64,000 nt of DNA from Flavobacterium sp. MFBS3-15 (GTDB taxonomy: Bacteria; Bacteroidota; Bacteroidia; Flavobacteriales; Flavobacteriaceae): positions 62,001 to 126,000 of the forward strand of contig NZ_JAPCHV010000007.1 in NCBI RefSeq assembly GCF_026107645.2, read 5' to 3'. A program made the translations under genes and the position numbers. Of this stretch, positions 52,679-61,773 are shown one piece after another (positions within the stretch are counted from its first letter, which is position 1; every line of letters starts with the position of its first letter). The notes below the pieces were generated by a model. The model had not been told where the DNA came from, searched no databases, and saw only the letters and a program-made list of their open reading frames with translations.

Positions 52679-52871
52679 AAATAGGTAGGTTTTTAGGTTT
52701 TGTTTTTGGTTTAAATGTGTATAGTTTGCAAAATAGAAATTATTTTGAAATACAATTTATGTTTAGCATAAAATTATTTCTAACTTTTTACCGGAATGTT
52801 TTTTTTACCCTCCAATAAATTAAGGCATAGAAAGTATTTTTCCTTACCTTGGCACTACTAAAAATTTAGTA

Positions 52872-53390
52872 ATGAAAATTAGAATAGCATCCCTAATCCT
52901 GTTTATCCTGGCAGGTATAACTACATTAAACGCTCAGGAATCAGCCACATCTGTTTTTGAAAAAGCCGCTGTACAAGCACGGAAGGAAAATAAGAAGGTT
53001 ATTCTTATTTTCCATGCCTCCTGGTGCAGCTGGTGCAAAAAGATGGATAACCACATGAACAGCGATAGCTGCAAAAAACTGTTTGACGATAATTATGTTA
53101 CCGCTCATATCACAGTGCAGGAATCCCCGAAGAATAAAGCCCTTGAAACGCCGGGAGGCGATGAAATACTGAAAAAATACAAAGGTGAAAAATCGGGACT
53201 GCCGTACTGGGTGATACTTGACCACAAAGGCAACCTGCTTGCCGATTCGAACAATGCGAAAGGCGAAAACCTTGGTTGCCCGGCATCTCCGGAAGAGGTA
53301 GCCGTATTCATAGAAAAGCTCAAGATGACGTCAAAGCTTTCCGATAAACAGTTGGCCGTTATTGCCGAAACATTTACCATTAAAAAATAA
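52872..53390 (+). CDS. Exported thioredoxin-fold protein (thioredoxin_7)
   Basis: 172 residues, signal peptide MKIRIASLILFILAGITTLNA. Active site FHASWCSWCKKMDNHM, a WCxWC pattern. SGLPYWVILDHKGN carries the cis-proline. Likely a periplasmic disulfide-handling protein. The rhodanese lipoprotein follows 4 bp later. Confidence 0.88.
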   Translation: MKIRIASLILFILAGITTLNAQESATSVFEKAAVQARKENKKVILIFHASWCSWCKKMDNHMNSDSCKKLFDDNYVTAHITVQESPKNKALETPGGDEILKKYKGEKSGLPYWVILDHKGNLLADSNNAKGENLGCPASPEEVAVFIEKLKMTSKLSDKQLAVIAETFTIKK

Positions 53391-53394
53391 CCCA

Positions 53395-53781
53395 ATGAAA
53401 AAGATAGTATTTCTGTTTATAGCCACTTTTACTTTATTGTCATGCGAAGCCCAGCAGAAAAAAGGTGTAGAACTTGTGCCGCCTGTCGAATTTGAAAAGC
53501 AGATGGCGGAGCACAAAGGACAGCTCATTGATGTCCGTACGCCAAAGGAATTTGCAGAAGGGCATTTGGAAGGAGCCGAAAACATCCATCTGTATGATCG
53601 CGATTTCATCCAGCGCGTAGATAAGCTTGATAAAAAGGAAACCGTGTATGTATACTGCAAAGCGGGCGGGCGCAGCTCCGAAGCCGTCAGCATACTGAAA
53701 ACAAAAGGTTTTGAACACATCGTTGAACTACAGGGCGGCACAGATGCATGGGCTGAAGATGGGAAGCCTTTCACTGAATAA
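53395..53781 (+). CDS. Rhodanese-like lipoprotein
   Basis: 128 residues. Lipoprotein signal with lipobox TLLSC (C17), then a rhodanese fold with LIDVRTPKEFAEGHLEGA and the catalytic loop YCKAGGRSSEAV. It should act at the outer side of the membrane, unlike the cytoplasmic one at 51.9 kb. The start at 53395 begins the signal peptide; the frame has an upstream ATG overlapping the preceding gene. Confidence 0.87.
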   Translation: MKKIVFLFIATFTLLSCEAQQKKGVELVPPVEFEKQMAEHKGQLIDVRTPKEFAEGHLEGAENIHLYDRDFIQRVDKLDKKETVYVYCKAGGRSSEAVSILKTKGFEHIVELQGGTDAWAEDGKPFTE

Positions 53782-53833
53782 TTTCCGGTTGCTTCATGCC
53801 GTAAAATATAAAGGCTTTACTATATAACATTAG

Positions 53834-54583
53834 ATGGCGACACCACTAAATATTATCCTCTTTATCATCCTCGGGCTTTTCCTGGCCATCATTGGCTTTC
53901 TGGCAATGAGGCTTAACCGCGCAGGGCGGATAAGGAAGAGGCTGGAGTCGCGATTTGTAGAGTTGGAAAACAAAGCAAACACTTTACAATTGCAAACTTT
54001 AGAGGCGAGGCTCAATCCGCACCTTTTCAAAAACATCCTCAACTCCATACAATCACATGCATACCAAACATATTTTGCTATGGACAAGCTCTCCAATGTA
54101 CTGGACTTCATATTGTACGAAAGCCAGAACCGCTTTGTGAGCCCTAAAGAAGAAATCGAGTTTGCCCTGAACCTTATAGAGATCAACAAGATCAAGATAA
54201 GTCCGCTTTTTTCTATTTCGGTTAAGAAAAAAATAGATGAGGAAGATCCTTTATATACTGAAAAGGTGATGGCACCGCTAATTTCAATTGATCTTATTGA
54301 AAATGCCTTTAAGCATGCCGACCTGCAAAGCCCGGACGCGTTCATTTCTATCGTAATCGAATTTAGGGACAACTATTTTTCGATGACCGTAACCAACAAA
54401 ATATCCGGAAAATCGGCATTCCTGAAAGAGCACGGTGGCATTGGCTCGGCAACGCTTGAGCAAAGGCTTAAAATAATATACAAGTCATGCCACAAGCTGG
54501 AACGCCATATCGAGGAAGATGTATATGTAGCACATTTAAAAATAAACCTGCTTGAATACAAAAATAAAATGTTTACTGCTTGA
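53834..54583 (+). CDS. LytS-type histidine kinase
   Basis: 249 residues. One membrane helix (about 5-27), a short coiled coil, then the His-kinase region LEARLNPHLFKNILNSIQSH. The usual NPHFLFN is NPHLFKN here; the histidine is kept. The ATPase domain follows (LIENAFKHADLQSPDAF, GGIGSATLEQRLKI). No sensor domain outside the membrane. Its end overlaps the LytTR gene by 32 bp. Confidence 0.85.
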   Translation: MATPLNIILFIILGLFLAIIGFLAMRLNRAGRIRKRLESRFVELENKANTLQLQTLEARLNPHLFKNILNSIQSHAYQTYFAMDKLSNVLDFILYESQNRFVSPKEEIEFALNLIEINKIKISPLFSISVKKKIDEEDPLYTEKVMAPLISIDLIENAFKHADLQSPDAFISIVIEFRDNYFSMTVTNKISGKSAFLKEHGGIGSATLEQRLKIIYKSCHKLERHIEEDVYVAHLKINLLEYKNKMFTA

Positions 54584-55271
54584 TGACGAACTACCGGGGC
54601 TGGCCTATCTTAAAATGATATGCGAACAAATGGACAGGCTTGAAGTGGTAAAGGCCTTTAACAGCTCCGAAGCGCTGTTGCGGGAATGGGAGGCACTTGA
54701 CTTTGATCTGCTAATTACCGATATTGAAATGCCCGGGATGAATGGCCTTCAGGTAGCTGATGCAATAAAAGGCAAGGCTGTCATATTTACAACCGCGTAT
54801 AAAGATTTTGCGGTAGACGCTTTTGACAGGGATGCTGCAGACTATGTAGTAAAACCCGTAAAGCAGGAACGCCTTCAGCAGGCAGTAGAGAAAGTGGCCG
54901 CCCGTATGGCAAAGCCTGAAAAAGCGGCAAAGCAACTGCAATTGAATACTGACAGGGGTAAAGCCCTTATCAATGCTGCAAGGATATTTTGCATACTTAC
55001 TTCTGACATTGACAGCCGGGATAAAATATTGCTGATGGGTGACGATTCCAAGATAACGGCGAAGAACTGTTCCTTTGAGAAAATTTTAGAGATGTTGCCC
55101 AGTGATGAGTTTGCACGCATTAATAAAAAAGCCATTATTGCATTGAAGCATGTACAATATTATTCGCATGATGAGATAATAGCAGACAAGCTCCTGCCTG
55201 ATGGGAGGCATCATACTTTTCCGCTAAGTGAAATTTACAGGAACGAATTTACCTTAAAACTAAAAAAGTAA
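54552..55271 (+). CDS. LytTR-family response regulator
   Basis: 239 residues. Receiver domain (CLLLDDELPGL, phosphoacceptor LLITDIEMPGMNGLQV, YVVKPVKQERL) and a C-terminal LytTR DNA-binding domain (DEFARINKKAIIALKHVQYY). The start is a TTG at 54552 inside the kinase gene, as no ATG stands before LLLDD. Translationally coupled with the kinase. Confidence 0.85.
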   Translation: MNTKIKCLLLDDELPGLAYLKMICEQMDRLEVVKAFNSSEALLREWEALDFDLLITDIEMPGMNGLQVADAIKGKAVIFTTAYKDFAVDAFDRDAADYVVKPVKQERLQQAVEKVAARMAKPEKAAKQLQLNTDRGKALINAARIFCILTSDIDSRDKILLMGDDSKITAKNCSFEKILEMLPSDEFARINKKAIIALKHVQYYSHDEIIADKLLPDGRHHTFPLSEIYRNEFTLKLKK

Positions 55272-55383
55272 TTTCATTACATAATTCCGCCCCTTTATTA
55301 CAAAAGCATAGAACGTCTCTTTTAACAAGATGTTAACTACCGTTTTTCTGTGTAATATTGTGCCGCACCAGACCACAGTACTT

Positions 55384-57654
55384 ATGAAGAATTTCAGGAA
55401 TACCTTCTTTTATATCACAGTAGTTGTCCTATTTTCGGCACTTATCTATGTTACCCTCCAAAACGGCAAACAGCTGGAAGAGGGCCGCGATATCGTATCG
55501 CAGGCTGCGGGAGAGGGGCAATGGAACGATTTTCTTTCTTCACTGCAGCATAACCTGTCACATCCGCTTGCTATCTTATTGGTCCAAATCATTACAATCA
55601 TTTTTGTCGCGCGTTTTTTTGGATGGATCTGCAGGCGCATAGGGCAGCCTACAGTTATTGGCGAAATGATTGCCGGTATAGTGCTGGGCCCATCACTGGT
55701 AGGAACTTTTTTCCCGGAATATTCAGCATTGCTTTTTCCCGATGGTTCAAAAGGGAACCTTCAATTCCTGAGCCAAATAGGCCTTATATTGTTTATGTAT
55801 GTCGTAGGAATGGAACTCGATCTGGGTGCGCTGAAAAATAAAGCGAAGGACGCAGTCATTATTAGCCATGCGAGCATCATAATTCCGTTTGCGCTGGGCC
55901 TGGGGCTGGCCTATTTCATATATACGCAGTTTGCTCCGCAGGGAGTTGAGTTCATGGCTTTTGGATTGTTTATGGGCATAGCCATGAGCATTACAGCATT
56001 TCCGGTGCTTGCCAGGATAGTGCAGGAGAGGGGATTGCACAGGACCCGTATTGGTGCTATGGTAATTACTTGTGCGGCGGCAGACGACGTAACGGCATGG
56101 TGCATCCTGGCAGCGGTAATAGCCATAGTCAAAGCAGGGTCGTTTGTAAGTTCGCTTTATGTCATAGCGCTTTCGCTGGCTTATGTTTTCCTTATGCTTT
56201 GGGTGGTCAAGCCATTCCTCAAAAAGATTGGCGAACTTTATGGCAATCGCGAAGTTATTTCAAAGCCTGTGGTGGCCATTTTTTTCCTCACATTGCTTAT
56301 ATCTGCCTATACGACCGAGATTATTGGCATACATGCACTCTTTGGCGCGTTTATGGCAGGCGCTATAATGCCCGAAAATATGCGTTTCAGGGGTATATTC
56401 ATCGAAAAGGTGGAAGATGTTTCACAGGTAATGCTGCTGCCTTTGTTCTTTGTGTTTACCGGGCTTAATACAAATATCGGATTACTGGACGATCCCTACA
56501 TGTGGAAGATATGCGGGCTTATTATTGCTGTTGCTGTTGCTGGAAAATTTATTGGAAGTGCCGTAACAGCACGGTTTGTTGGGCAAAACTGGCGTGACAG
56601 CCTTACCATAGGGGCGCTGATGAATACACGCGGCCTCATGGAACTCATTGTCCTTAACATTGGCCTGGAGTTGGGAGTGCTTTCTACCGAGATTTTCTCC
56701 ATGATGGTTATCATGGCGCTTGCCACCACATTTATGACAGGCCCTGCACTGGACCTGATAGGATATATATATAATCGCAGGAAGAATTATATCCCTTCTG
56801 AAATACGACAGGTTAGCAAATTTAAGGTACTGGTATCTTTTGACAGCCCTGAAGGGGGGAAAACGCTCCTGAGGCTGGCGAATGCTTTTGTGAAGAAGAT
56901 GAAAGGCAATGCGATGGTGACGGCCATGCACATATCGCCCAGCAGTGAGATACATACCTTTAATCTTGAGGAATATGAAAAGGAAAGCTTTAAGCCTGTA
57001 CTGGCTGAGGCGGAAGCCCTTAACCAAAAGGTGACCACTTTGTTTAAAGCCACTACCGACATGGATACCGATATAACTGCTGTGGCCAACAAGGGAGAGT
57101 TTGACCTGGTGCTTATTGATATAGGAAGGTCGATTTTTGAAGGGACTTTGTTGGGGAAAATACTGGGCTTCACAACCCGCATCATCAATCCCGAAAGCCT
57201 CCTCAATACATTTACAGGCAAGGAAAAATTATTTGAGAATTCCCCTTTCGACGAGCGTACCCAATACATCCTTAATAAGTCGGAAACACCTGTAGGTATT
57301 CTTGTAGATAAAGAGTTTTCGGGTACCGATAAGGTTTTTGTTACCATTTTTGATCCCGCCGATGCTTTCCTTATAAATTTTGCCCAAAGGCTGATCAGCA
57401 ACTCAGGTTCGCAGGTTACTGTCCTGGATGCTGATGGTATGGTAAAGAACAATCCGGAAATTAAGGAAAGCATTCGCGCGATAGAACACAATGTACCTAA
57501 TCATATTAAGCTGTTGGGGCAAAGGAAAATAGAAAAAGAATTTCTTGAAGGGCAGGATCTAATGATCATTAGTGTTGACAGCTGGAAAAAGCTGGTGGAA
57601 ACCCGAAGCACTTGGCTTAATGATACACCATCCTTGTTGATAATGAAAGAATAA
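55384..57654 (+). CDS. Cation:proton antiporter (CPA2 family) with cytoplasmic tail
   Basis: 756 residues. A first helix (about 6-24) precedes the 12-helix antiporter domain with VIGEMIAGIVLGPSLVG and GALMNTRGLMELIVLNIG. The remaining ~270 residues (from about 480) are soluble and resemble a universal-stress-protein-like pair (FKVLVSFDSPEGGKTLLRLA, VFVTIFDPADAFLINFAQRL). Start at 55384 (MKNFRNTFFY) is taken rather than 55330. It exports Na+ or K+ for H+. Confidence 0.88.
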   Translation: MKNFRNTFFYITVVVLFSALIYVTLQNGKQLEEGRDIVSQAAGEGQWNDFLSSLQHNLSHPLAILLVQIITIIFVARFFGWICRRIGQPTVIGEMIAGIVLGPSLVGTFFPEYSALLFPDGSKGNLQFLSQIGLILFMYVVGMELDLGALKNKAKDAVIISHASIIIPFALGLGLAYFIYTQFAPQGVEFMAFGLFMGIAMSITAFPVLARIVQERGLHRTRIGAMVITCAAADDVTAWCILAAVIAIVKAGSFVSSLYVIALSLAYVFLMLWVVKPFLKKIGELYGNREVISKPVVAIFFLTLLISAYTTEIIGIHALFGAFMAGAIMPENMRFRGIFIEKVEDVSQVMLLPLFFVFTGLNTNIGLLDDPYMWKICGLIIAVAVAGKFIGSAVTARFVGQNWRDSLTIGALMNTRGLMELIVLNIGLELGVLSTEIFSMMVIMALATTFMTGPALDLIGYIYNRRKNYIPSEIRQVSKFKVLVSFDSPEGGKTLLRLANAFVKKMKGNAMVTAMHISPSSEIHTFNLEEYEKESFKPVLAEAEALNQKVTTLFKATTDMDTDITAVANKGEFDLVLIDIGRSIFEGTLLGKILGFTTRIINPESLLNTFTGKEKLFENSPFDERTQYILNKSETPVGILVDKEFSGTDKVFVTIFDPADAFLINFAQRLISNSGSQVTVLDADGMVKNNPEIKESIRAIEHNVPNHIKLLGQRKIEKEFLEGQDLMIISVDSWKKLVETRSTWLNDTPSLLIMKE

Positions 57655-57655
57655 A

Positions 57656-58456
57656 TCAGAAAGGTGATGGGGAAACAACATCCAGCCAATCGGCTATGTA
57701 CCCGGCTTCTTCCTCCCATACCTCCATTACCAATACCAAATGGTTCCTGTTTACAAACTTTTTATGTCCGGTTACAGAGTGATATCGGTCGTATTTTAAG
57801 TAATTAGAATAATTGGCCGCAAAAGGTATGATCTTATCTTCAGTACCCGATATGAAAAGTAACGGCGGGTGCTGTTTTTTGAAATCAATTTTTGCAGCCT
57901 TGGTAAAAAAATCACTGAATACATGTCTTGATGCAGGGACAGCATATTTTTCATAAGAGTCCCGTTGCTCATCGGCACTCATTCCGTTGGCAACTGATTT
58001 GTTCCATTCTTTCATGCCTATAAGATAGGTTTGTTTTGAAGAACCCGGTAGTGTCAATGATTTTAGTACCAATGTAAGAGAGGGCCAGTCAAAACTTAAA
58101 GAATCTTTAGGAGGAATGGAATGTATGGCTACACCTGCAGCAACAGCATTTTTGTTCACAAGCGCTTGTACGACCAGTCCCCCAAGCGAATGCCCAATGA
58201 CAATAGGCTTTTGCGGTTCCTTTTCGATGATGGTTGTATAATGATCCAGCAGCTGATGAAGCCTTATCCCGGCAAGCTCGTTGTCATTTGGCCGGCGTTG
58301 ACGCAGTTTTTCTGCACTATCGTCTTTATATGGCCATGCCGGAGCTATGCAGTTATAGCCCCTGTCTTTGAACCAGAGTATCCATTCATCCCATACATGG
58401 TGCGAAAGGAAGGCACCTGTTATGAAGATTATGGTATTTGTTGTTAGTGGGCTCAT
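57656..58456 (-). CDS. Alpha/beta hydrolase
   Basis: 266 residues. Nucleophile elbow VIGHSLGGLVVQ (GxSxG) and oxyanion region IIFITGAFLSHHVWDEW. The C-terminal histidine is in VTGHKKFVNRNHLVLVME. Substrate unknown. It starts the minus-strand group that continues up to 61.3 kb, though its own start is 24 bp from the acetyltransferase stop. Confidence 0.85.
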   Translation of the reverse strand: MSPLTTNTIIFITGAFLSHHVWDEWILWFKDRGYNCIAPAWPYKDDSAEKLRQRRPNDNELAGIRLHQLLDHYTTIIEKEPQKPIVIGHSLGGLVVQALVNKNAVAAGVAIHSIPPKDSLSFDWPSLTLVLKSLTLPGSSKQTYLIGMKEWNKSVANGMSADEQRDSYEKYAVPASRHVFSDFFTKAAKIDFKKQHPPLLFISGTEDKIIPFAANYSNYLKYDRYHSVTGHKKFVNRNHLVLVMEVWEEEAGYIADWLDVVSPSPF

Positions 58457-58480
58457 TTGGCAGAGGCTTCATAATATTGA

Positions 58481-58756
58481 TCAGGCAAGTACATCATGTA
58501 TATCCTGATTTCTATCAAACATTTTTTTTGCAAAAGGGCACAAGGGTATTATTTTTACGTTCTTTTCACGTGCAAAGGCCACTGCCTTTTCAAGCAATTT
58601 CATTCCAACCCCCCTGAACTCAGGATTTCCAACCGTGTGCTCAATTATAAACTTATCCTCCCCGGCCCATACATAAGTCATCAATCCTGCCTGTGTTTCG
58701 CCTTCGATGGCTTTGAAATGGCCTTTTTTTCCGTCGTCGTAGTGTTCTATTTCCAT
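58481..58756 (-). CDS. Small GNAT-type N-acetyltransferase
   Basis: 91 residues of the YjdJ/GCN5-related short form. HTVGNPEFRGVGMKLLEKAV carries the acetyl-CoA loop (RGVGMK). IIPLCPFAKKMFDRN is the family C-terminus. Substrate unknown. It is 9 bp after the pirin gene on the same strand. Confidence 0.85.
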   Translation of the reverse strand: MEIEHYDDGKKGHFKAIEGETQAGLMTYVWAGEDKFIIEHTVGNPEFRGVGMKLLEKAVAFAREKNVKIIPLCPFAKKMFDRNQDIHDVLA

Positions 58757-58765
58757 TTATAAGTC

Positions 58766-59662
58766 TTATTTTTTTATGTTAAATCCTCCTGTTTGTTCGG
58801 GCAGTGGCACAAATCCGGTTTCACCGGGTACTTGTGGGAATTCCTGTTTTACCCATCTTTCTTTTGCATCTTCTATTAATTCAGGCGATGATGCTACAAA
58901 GTTCCAGTAAATGTGCCTCGGTTCCGGAAACGGTTCCCCTCCGAATATATATACGGTAGAATTTTCGTTAAGGGTAAATTCACATAGCGAAGCATCTTTG
59001 GCCACTAATAATTGCTTTGGCAAAAAAGTATTTCCTTCGCTTTCGATGCTTCCCTCCAGTATATATAGTCCGCTTTCCCCAAAAAGGTTGCGTCCTATGG
59101 AAAGTTTTTGTTTGTGGGTACTTTTCAGTTCCACGAAATAAAGCGGGCTGTATACCGGCACAGGTGATTTTTTGCCAAAAGCCTCGCCGGCTATCAGTTT
59201 TACAGCAACTCCGTCTATGTCCCATTCAGGCAGCTCATCTTCGGTAACGTGTGCAAAAGATGGCTCCATCTGTTCCAGGTGTTTTGGCAGGGCCACCCAT
59301 ATTTGCAGCCCGTGCAGGTTTTTGTCGGAGTGGCGCAGGTAATCGGGTGTACGTTCAGAATGCACAATGCCTTTGCCTGCGGTCATCCAGTTTACCTGCC
59401 CCGGAGTAATTTCAATTTCAGTACCCAGGCTGTCACGGTGCATGATACTGCCTTCAAAAAGGTAGGTAAGTGTAGACAGCCCTATATGAGGATGGGGGCC
59501 AACATCCATGTTCTCATTATCATGCATCGCTACAGGCCCCATATGGTCGATAAAGGCAAATGGGCCTACAGTGCGCTTTTCACGAAACGGGAGCAGCCTT
59601 CCAACAAGGAAATTTCCAATATCGCTTGGGCGCTCTTCTATAATCAGGTTTATGTTTGACAT
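58766..59662 (-). CDS. Pirin-family protein, cytoplasmic
   Basis: 298 residues, no leader. Metal ligands in VGPHPHIGLSTLTYL (H-x-H) and GKGIVHSERTPD (H, E). RTVGPFAFIDHMGPV is a pirin signature. Typical length. Possibly a quercetin-type dioxygenase or redox sensor. It lies between the esterase and acetyltransferase genes on the same strand. Confidence 0.92.
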   Translation of the reverse strand: MSNINLIIEERPSDIGNFLVGRLLPFREKRTVGPFAFIDHMGPVAMHDNENMDVGPHPHIGLSTLTYLFEGSIMHRDSLGTEIEITPGQVNWMTAGKGIVHSERTPDYLRHSDKNLHGLQIWVALPKHLEQMEPSFAHVTEDELPEWDIDGVAVKLIAGEAFGKKSPVPVYSPLYFVELKSTHKQKLSIGRNLFGESGLYILEGSIESEGNTFLPKQLLVAKDASLCEFTLNENSTVYIFGGEPFPEPRHIYWNFVASSPELIEDAKERWVKQEFPQVPGETGFVPLPEQTGGFNIKK

Positions 59663-59718
59663 CGGGAGATGTTTTTTATAGTGTTAAGTTAGTGATTTTT
59701 TAAAGAATTAAGGGTTTT

Positions 59719-60345
59719 TTAGTGGAAATTTTCCGACAACCACCGCTCAGATAACATAACATCTTGTTGCGTAAGCTGATGACCGGCAGGAATCTCGTGG
59801 AATGTGATGTTCAACCCCTTCCTCTTTAAAATGTCTATATATTTCAATGTGGTTTTTATATCCACTGTAGGATCCAGTTGTCCGCTGCTAAAAAAGATTT
59901 TGGTATTGCTATCTTCATTACTATCTTCAATCGATTTGAAAGGCTGCATAGGCCTGTAGAGGATTGCTCCGGCAAAAAAGTGAGGATATTTTACCATTAT
60001 CGCACCGGCAATATTTGCTCCGTTTGAATAACCCACGGCTATTATCTTTTTGGAATTAAAACCTTCCTTTATTGCTGTTTCATTAATAAAAGACACCATT
60101 TCATCTGAACGGAAATGCAGGTCTGCTTCATCAAAAATGCCCATGCCCAAACGTTTGAAAAATCGTGGCATGCCATTTTCCGACACATTGCCGCGAAGGC
60201 TCAGTATGTTATACGCGTCCCCAAAGTTTTGCGACAAAGGGATGAGGTCTCGTTCATCGCCCCCGGTACCATGAAGCAAAAGCAGGGTGTAAGCATCCGG
60301 ATTTCCGGATGGTTTATAAATGTATTTTAAAGTTTGAAAGTCCAT
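59719..60345 (-). CDS. Alpha/beta hydrolase, MhqD-like esterase
   Basis: 208 residues. LLLLHGTGGDERDLIPLSQ gives the oxyanion hole, AVGYSNGANIAGAI the nucleophile (GxSxG), GQLDPTVDI the acid and IPAGHQLTQQD the histidine. This is the carboxylesterase type found with ring-cleaving dioxygenases (MhqD in Bacillus). It follows the dioxygenase, with a hairpin between them. Confidence 0.87.
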   Translation of the reverse strand: MDFQTLKYIYKPSGNPDAYTLLLLHGTGGDERDLIPLSQNFGDAYNILSLRGNVSENGMPRFFKRLGMGIFDEADLHFRSDEMVSFINETAIKEGFNSKKIIAVGYSNGANIAGAIMVKYPHFFAGAILYRPMQPFKSIEDSNEDSNTKIFFSSGQLDPTVDIKTTLKYIDILKRKGLNITFHEIPAGHQLTQQDVMLSERWLSENFH

Positions 60346-60367
60346 ATCTTGTTTTTTGCGTTATTTA

Positions 60368-60397
60368 AACCTGCAAGGCATTGAAGCCTTGCAGGTT
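60368..60397. repeat. Perfect 12-bp palindromic repeat between esterase and dioxygenase
   Basis: AACCTGCAAGGC (60368-60379) pairs exactly with GCCTTGCAGGTT (60386-60397), loop ATTGAA. It could be a terminator of the dioxygenase, but the following tract is only weakly T-rich; it matches a sequence type commonly dispersed in flavobacteria. Confidence 0.5.
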
Positions 60398-60412
60398 GGT
60401 AAAATCATTGTT

Positions 60413-61348
60413 TTAATTTATCGGTACTAAATGTGCCTCTATGTCCTCGCGGCGGGACTCATATTGTTCCGGCAGCTTAAGCTCTTTGCCCAGGTTTTCC
60501 AGTGTTTCGTCGACCATGAAACCCGGATTGTCAGTTGCAATTTCAAACAATACACCTCCCGGCTCCCTGAAATAAAGGCTATGGAAGTAGTTCCTGTCTA
60601 TCTGCGGGGTAATGCTCAATCCGGCGGCAGCTACCTTTTCCCTGAAGTGCATCAGCACCTCGTCATTATTCACCCGAAAGGCAACATGATGCACAGTGCC
60701 ATTGGCTACGTGGCCGCGTTTTTCATCTTTCAGTTCTACAATGTCCACGATTGCTGCATTTTCCACGGTATCGGTTACAAAGCGGTAGCGGGTAACTTCG
60801 TTTGCTGCAAGGCGGTATCCGAATACATCGGTAAGGATTTTTGCCGTACCGTCCATAGCATTCAATGTCAGTGTAATGTGATGAAAGCCACGCAGGGCAA
60901 CATCGGCATTAACTTCATCAGTAGTCCAGGGCTTACGGTTATCGGCTGCAACTTCAGTAAGCTCCAGCTTAAGTCCATCGGGGTCGATGAATGTAAGGTA
61001 ACGTTCGCCAAACTTTTCGGCAGGTTTATTATAAATGACATTATATTTCTCGAACCTTTCCATCCAGAATTCCAGGCTGCCTTTGGGTACGGAATAGCCA
61101 ATTTCTGTAGCCATGCCGGCTCCGCGGCGGCCTTGTGGGATTCCTGCTCCCCAGGGAAAAAAGGTAAGTATGGTGCCGGCGCTGCCTGACTCGTCGCCAA
61201 AATAGAAGTGGTAAGTACCGGGATCGTCGAAGTTTACCGTTTTCTTAATGAAGCGTAGCCCCAGTATTTTAGAATAGAAATTAAAATTCTTTTGCGGGTC
61301 GCCTGCAATAGCTGTGATGTGGTGCAGGCCTAAAATTGTATTTTCCAT
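60413..61348 (-). CDS. Ring-cleaving dioxygenase (MhqO-like, two VOC modules)
   Basis: 311 residues with two vicinal-oxygen-chelate domains. The first starts GLHHITAIAGDPQKNFNFY, the second GFHHITLTLNAMDGTAKIL, and the last metal ligand is probably in EPGGVLFEIATDNPGF. This is the MhqO/MhqA type that acts on catechol- or quinone-like compounds. The upstream region has the motif shared with the pirin gene at 35 kb. Confidence 0.92.
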   Translation of the reverse strand: MENTILGLHHITAIAGDPQKNFNFYSKILGLRFIKKTVNFDDPGTYHFYFGDESGSAGTILTFFPWGAGIPQGRRGAGMATEIGYSVPKGSLEFWMERFEKYNVIYNKPAEKFGERYLTFIDPDGLKLELTEVAADNRKPWTTDEVNADVALRGFHHITLTLNAMDGTAKILTDVFGYRLAANEVTRYRFVTDTVENAAIVDIVELKDEKRGHVANGTVHHVAFRVNNDEVLMHFREKVAAAGLSITPQIDRNYFHSLYFREPGGVLFEIATDNPGFMVDETLENLGKELKLPEQYESRREDIEAHLVPIN

Positions 61349-61406
61349 GGTAATGTTGTTTTTAAAATTTGATAGTGTAAAATTACTTCAACGCTATACT
61401 CCAAAA

Positions 61407-61427
61407 CATTGAACTGGGACAAGAAAG
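61407..61427 (-). promoter_or_regulatory. Motif shared with the pirin upstream region
   Basis: CATTGAACTGGGACAAGAAA at 61407-61426, 59 bp before the dioxygenase start; differs at one of twenty positions from 35338-35357. A TAATTTTA box (61378-61385, minus strand) is the likely -7 element, 22 bp nearer the gene. Confidence 0.55.
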
Positions 61428-61557
61428 AGTCGGGGAGAAAGAACCTGCATGGCTCATTCGAAACAATTTAAGAAATCCCAAACATAATTTTACTATTTTC
61501 TTGGGAGAAAGACTTATTGCAAAGGGTTAATTTTGAATTATATAAATATATGACATC

Positions 61558-61752
61558 ATGAAACCTACCAACACTTTATTTGTATTTGCGGCAGCAGCTT
61601 CAATGGCACTTACTTCCTGTAAAGAGAAGACCGAAGAAACTACGACCACTACAGAAACCGACGTGACAACTGACACAATGAATATGGATAAGGATGTAGA
61701 TACTTCGGATTCTACGACTACCGTAAATCCTGATACCATAATGGGTCCGTAA
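61558..61752 (+). CDS. Very small lipoprotein
   Basis: 64 residues: signal with lipobox ALTSC (C20), then a threonine- and aspartate-rich tail (TTTTETDVTTDTMNM). No domain recognised. Together with the next gene it makes a pair of similar small lipoproteins. Confidence 0.6.
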   Translation: MKPTNTLFVFAAAASMALTSCKEKTEETTTTTETDVTTDTMNMDKDVDTSDSTTTVNPDTIMGP

Positions 61753-61773
61753 GGATCTAAAAAAAATATAATT

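Noticed and set aside
57656..61348. The MarR palindrome TTTGTATATACAAA in the quinone-type cluster
   Set aside because: I find no copy before any of these genes, so control by the 50.1-kb MarR protein is not supported.
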